Source of the DNA: Pseudaeromonas sp963677375
Lineage (GTDB): Bacteria; Pseudomonadota; Gammaproteobacteria; Enterobacterales; Aeromonadaceae
Direction: 5' to 3'
Assembly (NCBI GenBank): GCA_963677375.2
Contig: CAXXIF010000002.1
Location: 149,820-213,819, forward strand
DNA: 64,000 nt
Shown: positions 57,771 through 64,000 of the stretch, piece by piece
Position numbering within the stretch: the first letter of the stretch is position 1
Layout: each line of letters opens with the position of its first letter
Notes under the pieces: generated by a model
What the model saw: only the letters and a program-made list of their open reading frames with translations
The model's database searches: none
What the model was told of the DNA's origin: nothing
Translations under genes and position numbers: made by a program

Positions 57771-58796
57771 TTATAGTTCTTGGTCTTTGACCCGTTTTTC
57801 CAGCTGGCTGAGACGCTTTTGCATATCATCGATGTGCAGAACACGCGCTGCCATTTTGCGCCACTCCTTATTGGACTGGGCTGGAACCCCAGAAGAGTAG
57901 ATCCCTGGTTCGGTAATTGATCGCATCACCATCGCCATGCCAGTGATGGTGGCTTTATCGCAGATCTGAATATGACCGTTAATTACAGCCGCGCCGCCAA
58001 TGATACAGTATTTGCCGATTTTTGCGCTACCGGCTATCACAGTACCCCCCGCTATCGCGGTGCCGTAGCCAATTTCTGTGTTATGAGCGATCTGGCACTG
58101 GTTATCGATAATGACATTATCGGCAATCTGGGTATCGCCAATGGCGCCCCGGTCGATAGTCGTTGAGGCTCCAATTTCGACCCGATTCCCAATAACTACA
58201 GTCCCAACCTGCGGGATCTTGATCCACTCGCCACGCTCATTCGCGTAACCAAAACCATCCGCACCAATTACAGTTCCAGACTGAATAAGGCAAGCGTCGC
58301 CAATTGTTACGTTATGGTAAATGGTAACATTGGCCCACAAGCGTGAACCCGTACCTAACTGACTGTTTTTACCGATAAAACAACCGGGGCCAATCACGAC
58401 GTTATCAGCCAGAACTACACCCGACTCAATAACGGCATGAGGACCAATCGCAACATTCTGACCAATGGAAGCATCGCTCGCGATAACAGCCGATGGGTGA
58501 ATATCAACCGCAGGTTGCGGTGTGTTATCCAAAAGTTGCGCCACCCGCGCGAAACCGACATAAGGATCTGGAACCACAAGTGCATTGACCGGACAGAGCG
58601 ATAGATCTGCTGCCGTAACCAGTACGGCACTTGCTTGACTGCTTGCCAGGTAATGTTGGTATCTACTATCGGATAAAAAACTGATCTCGCCAGCCTTTGC
58701 TGTTTCTAGGTTGGCAACACGGGATACCTCGACAGAGGCATCCCCATGCAGCTCGGCGCCAAGCAGTGTGGCCAGTTGCCCGAGAGTCACCGTCAT
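57771..58796 (-). CDS. lpxD: UDP-3-O-(3-hydroxymyristoyl)glucosamine N-acyltransferase
   Basis: A 341-residue protein. N-terminal uridine-binding domain (SFLSDSRYQHYLASSQASAV), a long hexapeptide-repeat helix from 100 to 300 (CQIAHNTEIGYGTAIAGGTV with catalytic His) and a C-terminal helix (MAARVLHIDDMQKRLSQLEK). Third step of lipid A synthesis. Confidence 0.97.
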   Translation of the reverse strand: MTVTLGQLATLLGAELHGDASVEVSRVANLETAKAGEISFLSDSRYQHYLASSQASAVLVTAADLSLCPVNALVVPDPYVGFARVAQLLDNTPQPAVDIHPSAVIASDASIGQNVAIGPHAVIESGVVLADNVVIGPGCFIGKNSQLGTGSRLWANVTIYHNVTIGDACLIQSGTVIGADGFGYANERGEWIKIPQVGTVVIGNRVEIGASTTIDRGAIGDTQIADNVIIDNQCQIAHNTEIGYGTAIAGGTVIAGSAKIGKYCIIGGAAVINGHIQICDKATITGMAMVMRSITEPGIYSSGVPAQSNKEWRKMAARVLHIDDMQKRLSQLEKRVKDQEL

Positions 58797-58799
58797 CGT

Positions 58800-59315
58800 T
58801 TACTTGCTCTTGCTAACTTGCTGGATAACCTGGGCAGAAATGTCTAATTTTTCTGCACCAAACACCACAGATTGACCATTCAACACCAGATCATAACCTT
58901 GTGCCTTGGCGATACCATCAATGGCAGTTTGTACCTTATCCAGAACTTTTTTCTGTTCTTCGTTGAAGCGACGGCGTTGATCTTCTTGCAACGCTTGTCC
59001 CTTCAGATTGAAGTCGGCCTGCAACTCGGCCAGGCGGCGTTGCAGCTTGGTACGCTCATCTGCCGCCATAAAGGCTTCGTCTTTCTTCAGTTTGGCAGAC
59101 AGGGTCTGACCTTCGGTTTCCATACGCTGCATCTCACTGATGCGGCTGGAAAACTCAGATTTCAACTTGGCTTCAATGGCCTTGCCCTGCGGAATTTCTT
59201 GCATGATGCGTGGCACGTTGATGACTGCAATTTTGGTCTCAGCTGCAGCTTGAGCAGAAAAACCGGCCGCCATCAAACCCAAGGCCAAGCTGGCCATTTG
59301 TAATGCTTTATTCAC
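58800..59315 (-). CDS. skp: Periplasmic chaperone Skp
   Basis: A 171-residue protein with GTG start and AGGGG upstream. Signal peptide MNKALQMASLALGLMAAGFS AQAAA, then a short core strand (KIAVINVPRIMQEIPQG) and long coiled-coil arms (EMQRMETEGQTLSAKLKKDE). Forms a trimeric basket carrying outer-membrane proteins to BamA, encoded just upstream. Confidence 0.95.
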   Translation of the reverse strand: MNKALQMASLALGLMAAGFSAQAAAETKIAVINVPRIMQEIPQGKAIEAKLKSEFSSRISEMQRMETEGQTLSAKLKKDEAFMAADERTKLQRRLAELQADFNLKGQALQEDQRRRFNEEQKKVLDKVQTAIDGIAKAQGYDLVLNGQSVVFGAEKLDISAQVIQQVSKSK

Positions 59316-59338
59316 TTTCTACCCCTTGTTTATTCGCC

Positions 59339-61768
59339 CTAGAAGGTGCGACCAATATTGAAGTTGAATACTTCCGTTCTGTCACCCGGCTGTTCTTTAA
59401 CCGGACGAGCAAAAGAGAATGCCAATGGACCGAGTGGAGATAGCCACTGTAAAGCGACACCAATCGAAGAACGATATAGTGATGGATCCGAATAGTCGTA
59501 GAATTTGTTGCACGAAGAGCTACAAGAACCATAATCGGCCGGATCGAAGGTCGTATCCCAAACCGTACCGATATCAAAGAATACCGAAGTCCGCAGCTGA
59601 TTACGGAAAGACTCACTGGCAAATGGTGTCGGCACAATAAACTCGAAGCTGGCAACACTCATGGCATTCCCCCCCACCGATTGATCGGTGGCCGTAATAC
59701 TGTTATTGCCCTGATCGTTGTACAGGTACAATGCCTTAGGACCGACACTGTTACTCTTGAATCCACGGAGCCATTCATTACCGCCGGCATAGTAATTTTC
59801 AAAGAATGGTAGCACCTGATCATAACCACTCACCTTGCCATAACCAGCACCGTAGGCCAATTTGAGACGGCCGAGTAATACCCAACTGTGTTCTTTATCC
59901 AATGGGTAATAGTGGGAATCATCGAAACTGACTTTGTAAAATTGCAGATCCGAGCCCGGTACCGTGACCTTACCGGTCAATTGCTGACGGTTACCCTGAG
60001 TAGCAAACATCCCCTTGTTTAGATCGTTACGGATCCAGCTACTGGTCAAATCAAAATTATCAAACACTACCCGGCCATCACTATCTCGATTATCGGCATA
60101 GATATCCCAGAATTTACGAATTTGAGCATAAGCCTGTAATTGGGAAAGCTTATTGTGCTCGTAACCGACGCCGTACTCGAGGCGGTTAATTTCATTAAAC
60201 GGATAGCCAGCCGTCAAACGGGCACCTGTGGTCTGATTGTTATAATCCACCAAGTTGGCATCACCTGCCTGAAACTCGGTGTAGTAGAGACGGCCGCCCA
60301 GACTGACACCATCCAATGTAAAATAGGGGTCCGTATAACTCACATCAAAGGTCTTGCTGTAATCGTTCATGTTGAACGTAAAAGCGCCCTTTTTACCGGA
60401 GCCCATGAAGTTGTCTTGGGTCAAGCCAAATTGGAAACTGATCCCCGACGTGGTTCCATAACCAACCCCACCGGTAATCGAGCCTGCAGGTTGCTCTTTC
60501 ACCGTCACATCCAGATCAACTTTGTCTTCACTGCCGGGCAGTCGACGGGGTTGTATTTCAACCGTTTCAAAAAATCCGAGGCGGTTGAGGCGAGTCTTGG
60601 AGGCTTCAACCTGCTCATTGGACAACCAGGCCCCTTCCATCTGCCGCATCTCGCGACGGACCACCTCATCACGGGTTACCAAGTTACCCTGCACGCCAAT
60701 ATTGCGGACATAAATCCGGGGGCCGGGAGTTACATTAATATTGAGTGCGACTTCTTTCTTCGCATCATCAATTTGTGGAAAAGTCGTGACCTGTGGATAG
60801 GCATAGCCAAATTTGCCCAAGAACTTGGCAAGACTCTCTTCGGTATGGGTCACATTCGCGGCAGAGTAGAGTTCGCCGCTTGCAATAGGGATCAGCTTTT
60901 GCATTTCACTACTGCGGCCAATCAGATCCCCCTTCAGACTAACCTTGGAAACCTTGTACTGCTCACCTTCATTAATATTGATGGTGATATAAAGGCCCTT
61001 CTTGTCGGGCGTCATACCAACCTGGGTCGACTCCACCTTGAACCGCACATAGCCCCGATCCATGTAATAGGAGCTCAGCGCTTCCAGGTCACCAGCCAAT
61101 TTCTGTTTCTGGTATTTCCGATCCGCGACAAAATTCCACCAGGGCACCTCATCCCGCAACGACATCTGAGCCAGGAGTCGATCCTCGGGGAAGACTTTGT
61201 TGCCCACGATATTGATCTGTTGGATCTTGGCCGAAACACCTTCGATGAAATTAATCTTCAGGTCGACCCGATTCCGTGGCAGCGGTGTAACAATGGCCTG
61301 CACCTTGGCTGAATATTTACCGACCCCGTAGTAGAAGTCTTCCAGGTTTTTTTCCAATGAACGCAACACAGTGCGATCAAGAGGTTCACCCACTCGAACA
61401 CCGGACGATTCAATGGATTGTTTGAGTTGCTCTTCCTTGATGTCCTTGTTGCCGACGAATTCAATATTACTGATTGTTGGGCGTTCCTTGACCTCGACAA
61501 CCAGTACATTGCCGTCACGCAGCAACTGAATATCTTCAAAGTTACCGGATGCGTATAACTTTTTGATGGCGTTGGCCGAAGTCTGGGCATCCAATGTATC
61601 ACCCACCCTCACTGGCAAATTGAGAAGCGCAGCCCCCAGGGTAACCCGTTGCAACCCTTCTACCCGAATATCTTGAACGACAAAGGAACTCGAAGTTAAC
61701 TCGGCCCCTTGAGCCATCAAACTGATGCCCAACAGGCAAGAGGCGACCAGCGCTTTTCTTACAGCCAT
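59339..61768 (-). CDS. bamA: BamA, outer-membrane protein assembly factor
   Basis: An 809-residue protein. Signal peptide MAVRKALVASCLLGISLMAQ (cleavage after GA). Five POTRA domains to about residue 420 (first: SFVVQDIRVEGLQRVTLGAA), then a 16-strand barrel with the loop-6 motif LRGF in GGNEWLRGFKSNSVG and a terminal aromatic (FNFNIGRTF). Central insertase of the BAM complex. ATG 61768 gives E. coli-like length; an earlier in-frame start at 61831 is unlikely. Confidence 0.97.
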   Translation of the reverse strand: MAVRKALVASCLLGISLMAQGAELTSSSFVVQDIRVEGLQRVTLGAALLNLPVRVGDTLDAQTSANAIKKLYASGNFEDIQLLRDGNVLVVEVKERPTISNIEFVGNKDIKEEQLKQSIESSGVRVGEPLDRTVLRSLEKNLEDFYYGVGKYSAKVQAIVTPLPRNRVDLKINFIEGVSAKIQQINIVGNKVFPEDRLLAQMSLRDEVPWWNFVADRKYQKQKLAGDLEALSSYYMDRGYVRFKVESTQVGMTPDKKGLYITININEGEQYKVSKVSLKGDLIGRSSEMQKLIPIASGELYSAANVTHTEESLAKFLGKFGYAYPQVTTFPQIDDAKKEVALNINVTPGPRIYVRNIGVQGNLVTRDEVVRREMRQMEGAWLSNEQVEASKTRLNRLGFFETVEIQPRRLPGSEDKVDLDVTVKEQPAGSITGGVGYGTTSGISFQFGLTQDNFMGSGKKGAFTFNMNDYSKTFDVSYTDPYFTLDGVSLGGRLYYTEFQAGDANLVDYNNQTTGARLTAGYPFNEINRLEYGVGYEHNKLSQLQAYAQIRKFWDIYADNRDSDGRVVFDNFDLTSSWIRNDLNKGMFATQGNRQQLTGKVTVPGSDLQFYKVSFDDSHYYPLDKEHSWVLLGRLKLAYGAGYGKVSGYDQVLPFFENYYAGGNEWLRGFKSNSVGPKALYLYNDQGNNSITATDQSVGGNAMSVASFEFIVPTPFASESFRNQLRTSVFFDIGTVWDTTFDPADYGSCSSSCNKFYDYSDPSLYRSSIGVALQWLSPLGPLAFSFARPVKEQPGDRTEVFNFNIGRTF

Positions 61769-61799
61769 GTTATTCTCGTATGTCCTAGTAGCCACGCCA

Positions 61800-63152
61800 T
61801 CACAGGCGTAAAAAATCATTAAACAGCGCAATCCCCATCAAACAAACCAAAACGGCTGCGCCAAACTTGAATGCATATTCCTGCACTTTTTCCGGTACAG
61901 GTCTGCCGGTTATCGCCTCAATGACAAAAAACAGCAGATGCCCTCCATCCAACACCGGCAGAGGGAACAAATTGATAATACCTAAATTGACGCTGACCAG
62001 CGCCAAAAAACCGAGGAAGTATACCAGACCAAAACTGGCTGTGCTGCCTGCTCCCTTCGCAATTGAGATCGGGCCGCTCAGATTATCCAGGGAAACCACA
62101 CCGGTAATCAGCTTTCCCAGCATATCCAGCGTCAGTTTCATGACCGCGGCAGTCTTTTCCATACCGGCCCACAGCGCTGCGAAGGGGCCATAATGCAATT
62201 CAATGCGGTATTTGTCATCCAGTGGTAGGACTTTAGGGGCCAGACCGACATAACCTTGTACTTTGCCCTGACTTTTTCTGGCGGCCGGAGTCATCACCAA
62301 CTGTTGCCGAACGCCGGCTCGCAGCACCTCAACGGTGATCGGGGCATCAGGCGACGCCTGGACCAGAGCCACAAATTGCGGCCAGTCAGTCAACAGTTGG
62401 CCATTGGCTGCTGTCAGCCAATCCCCAACTCGTAATCCGGCGCGTTCGGCACTTCCATCAGGAATTAACTGCCCTACTTCGAGAGTAACCTGCGGCCCAA
62501 GCGGTTCAATTCCCAGCGTAACAAAAGGTGCCTGCTCCTCTTTACCGTCCAGAGCCCAACCGTGCAGTGATAGTTGTTTTTCCAGTCGGTTCCCACGTTC
62601 ATCCTGCACCGTCAGCGGGACCGTCTCTTCGCCCAGATGCGCCACCAGTGCATAGGCAACCCCTTCCCAATCTGCGGTTGTTTCACCACCGATCTGCAGG
62701 ATTTCCATACCGGACTGCAACCCCGCCGCCGCCGCGGCAGTCTGCGCTCGCACCTCGCCAATCACGGGTTTCACCGTCGGCACACCGACCATGAACATCA
62801 TCCAGAAGGCGAACAGTGCAAACACAAAATTAGCCAGCGGCCCAGCGGCGACAATGGCAAAGCGTTGCCAGACAGGCTTGTTGTTAAATGCTTGGGACTT
62901 CAGCTCATCCGGTACTGTATCAACCCGCTCATCGAGCATCTTCACATAGCCCCCCAGGGGGATCAGTGACAGCGAAAACTCAGTCCCAAGCTTGTCTTTT
63001 CGACTGAACAGTACTTTGCCGAAACCGAGCGAAAATCGCTCTACCCGGACCCCACAAAGACGGGCGACCCAGAAATGCCCCCACTCATGTACGGCGATTA
63101 AAATGGCCAGCGCCACGATGAAGGAACCTAGATTCCAGAGAATGGCGGTCAT
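61800..63152 (-). CDS. rseP: RseP, site-2 zinc metalloprotease
   Basis: A 450-residue protein, as in E. coli. MTAILWNLGSFIVALAILIA then VHEWGHFW carries the HExxH-type zinc motif; two PDZ domains occupy about 125-310; the second active-site motif is NLFPLPVLDGGHLLFFVIEA. It cleaves RseA within the membrane in the sigma-E response and clears signal peptides. ATG 63152 overlaps the dxr stop (ATGA). Confidence 0.97.
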   Translation of the reverse strand: MTAILWNLGSFIVALAILIAVHEWGHFWVARLCGVRVERFSLGFGKVLFSRKDKLGTEFSLSLIPLGGYVKMLDERVDTVPDELKSQAFNNKPVWQRFAIVAAGPLANFVFALFAFWMMFMVGVPTVKPVIGEVRAQTAAAAAGLQSGMEILQIGGETTADWEGVAYALVAHLGEETVPLTVQDERGNRLEKQLSLHGWALDGKEEQAPFVTLGIEPLGPQVTLEVGQLIPDGSAERAGLRVGDWLTAANGQLLTDWPQFVALVQASPDAPITVEVLRAGVRQQLVMTPAARKSQGKVQGYVGLAPKVLPLDDKYRIELHYGPFAALWAGMEKTAAVMKLTLDMLGKLITGVVSLDNLSGPISIAKGAGSTASFGLVYFLGFLALVSVNLGIINLFPLPVLDGGHLLFFVIEAITGRPVPEKVQEYAFKFGAAVLVCLMGIALFNDFLRL

Positions 63153-64000
63153 TGTATCTCCTTGAGTAATCGCAAAGTCAGGCGTCGCGCCTCGGAGTCC
63201 AGATCCAGAATTGTTGCCAAGTCGGGAGTCACGCGAGTGGATAACGCCTCTACCACCTGAGCACAAATCCGGTAGATGTCCATAAAGCCAATTTGAGCAT
63301 CCAAAAAGGCACCCACCGCCAATTCATTCGCGGCGTTCAGGGCTGTCGTTGCCGCCTGCCCCGCCCAACAGGCATCAATGGCTAATTTCAGGCAAGGATA
63401 ACGCTCATAGTCAGGACGGATGAAACTTAGTTCTCCAGGGAAAAGAAATCTAGCGCTTCGACACCGGATTCGACGCGCTGCGGATAGGACAAGGCATGGG
63501 CAATTGGAGTTCGCATGTCGGGATGCCCCATCTGCGCCAGACAGAGCCGTCCTTGTACTGCACCATGGAGTGGATCACCGATTGAGGATGAACAATGACC
63601 TGGATTTGCTCCGGATTGGCGTTGAACAACCATTTGGCTTCGATGAATTCGAGTCCCTTGTTCATCATGGTGGCGGAATCCACCGAAATCTTGCGCCCCA
63701 TAGACCAATTCGGATGTGCAATAGCCTGTTCCGGTGTCACCGAGACCAGGTTTTCCAGCGGAATATACCGGAAGGGGCCACCCGAGCCGGTCAACAGAAT
63801 ACGTTCCACGCCCGCGGCCGCCAAATTGCAATGTCCCATGGCGCGTTGCACGTTCTCGGGAAGACATTGAAAAATGGCATTGTGTTCACTATCAACCGGC
63901 AGAATCGTTGCCCCAGTGGACTGGGCGGCCTGCATAAACAAAGCACCGGACATCACCAGCGCCTCTTTATTGGCCAGCAAGACACGCTTACCAGCTTCGA
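63149..64000 (-). pseudogene. dxr: dxr (DXP reductoisomerase), 5' end outside window, two apparent frameshifts
   Basis: From 64000 the frame reads LLANKEALVMSGALFMQAAQ, LTGSGGPFRYIPLENLVSV, KISVDSATMMNKGLEFIEAK, VIHPQSVIHSMVQYKDGSV. At about 63540 one base is missing: a +1 base restores LAQMGHPDMRTPIAHALSYP through LDFFSLE. A second missing base at about 63432 is needed to continue LSFIRPDYERYPCLKLAIDA to the TGA at 63149. Dxr makes MEP, the first committed step of isoprenoid synthesis, and should be essential, so sequencing errors are the likeliest cause. Confidence 0.85.

Noticed and set aside
1..64000. CRISPR arrays
   Set aside because: No regularly spaced 25-40 bp repeats were seen; the only tandem repeat of note is the 8-bp tract at 11215-11251.

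Overview
The window reads as a chromosome segment of a high-GC gammaproteobacterium, most likely an Aeromonas. The basis is family-level resemblance of the housekeeping proteins, the order dxr-rseP-bamA-skp-lpxD-fabZ-lpxA-lpxB-rnhB-dnaE-accA, and a proS/trmO/rcsF neighbourhood. Species cannot be assigned by eye. The window holds most of a lambdoid prophage (about 1-31.8 kb, left end outside the window) followed by about 32 kb of core chromosome.

Prophage. Genes are arranged as in lambda, read from right to left. The leftward late block (1-8.8 kb) carries holin, endolysin, Rz/Rz1, HNH nuclease, small and large terminase, portal, S49 protease, HK97-type capsid and head-tail connectors. A promoter followed by two tandem terminators lies just upstream of the holin. 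A Q-like antiterminator is encoded at 13.0-13.6 kb, so this looks like a pR'-tR'-Q late switch. A cargo segment (9.0-12.8 kb) is wedged between Q and the late promoter. It contains two membrane-protein genes, the C-terminal end of a conjugative relaxase/helicase, a truncated tyrosine recombinase with an 8-bp tandem repeat, a CxxC protein and a lipoprotein. The leftward early block (12.9-20.2 kb) runs Cro, a CII-like activator, replication protein, DUF4406, Rha/ANT antirepressor, several very small ATGA-coupled genes, DUF968, RusA and Q. The switch region (20.2-22.0 kb) has three 14-bp operators (GTAAC-N4-GTTAC) between cro and cI and two more at a rightward PL promoter. A convergent BRCT/repeat protein sits between cI and PL, in the position of lambda rex. 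The rightward early operon (22.1-31.6 kb) begins with small genes separated by hairpin-rich spacers (boxA, a three-way junction, long inverted repeats). It continues as a chain of nine ATGA-overlapped genes with near-identical junctions, including orphan adenine and cytosine DNA methyltransferases, and ends with SSB and an AlpA/Xis-like protein. No complete integrase is visible. A 23-nt 5' piece of a tRNA-Gly gene with its own promoter marks the probable right attachment end.

Chromosome. cydDC (cytochrome bd assembly) is followed by rcsF, trmO, a small lipoprotein, an anchored hypothetical, a YcdX-type PHP phosphatase, a lone periplasmic binding protein and proS. An AT-rich islet of four leftward genes (Nudix, HD-GYP, SnoaL-like, GNAT; 42.3-45.0 kb) looks acquired. 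Next come acuI, a GGDEF protein, tilS, a zinc-ribbon/membrane/pilin-like fusion protein, and the leftward accA-dnaE-rnhB-lpxB-lpxA-fabZ-lpxD-skp-bamA-rseP-dxr cluster for envelope biogenesis and replication. dxr, cut by the window edge, needs two single-base insertions to read through; since it is expected to be essential, sequencing error is likely.
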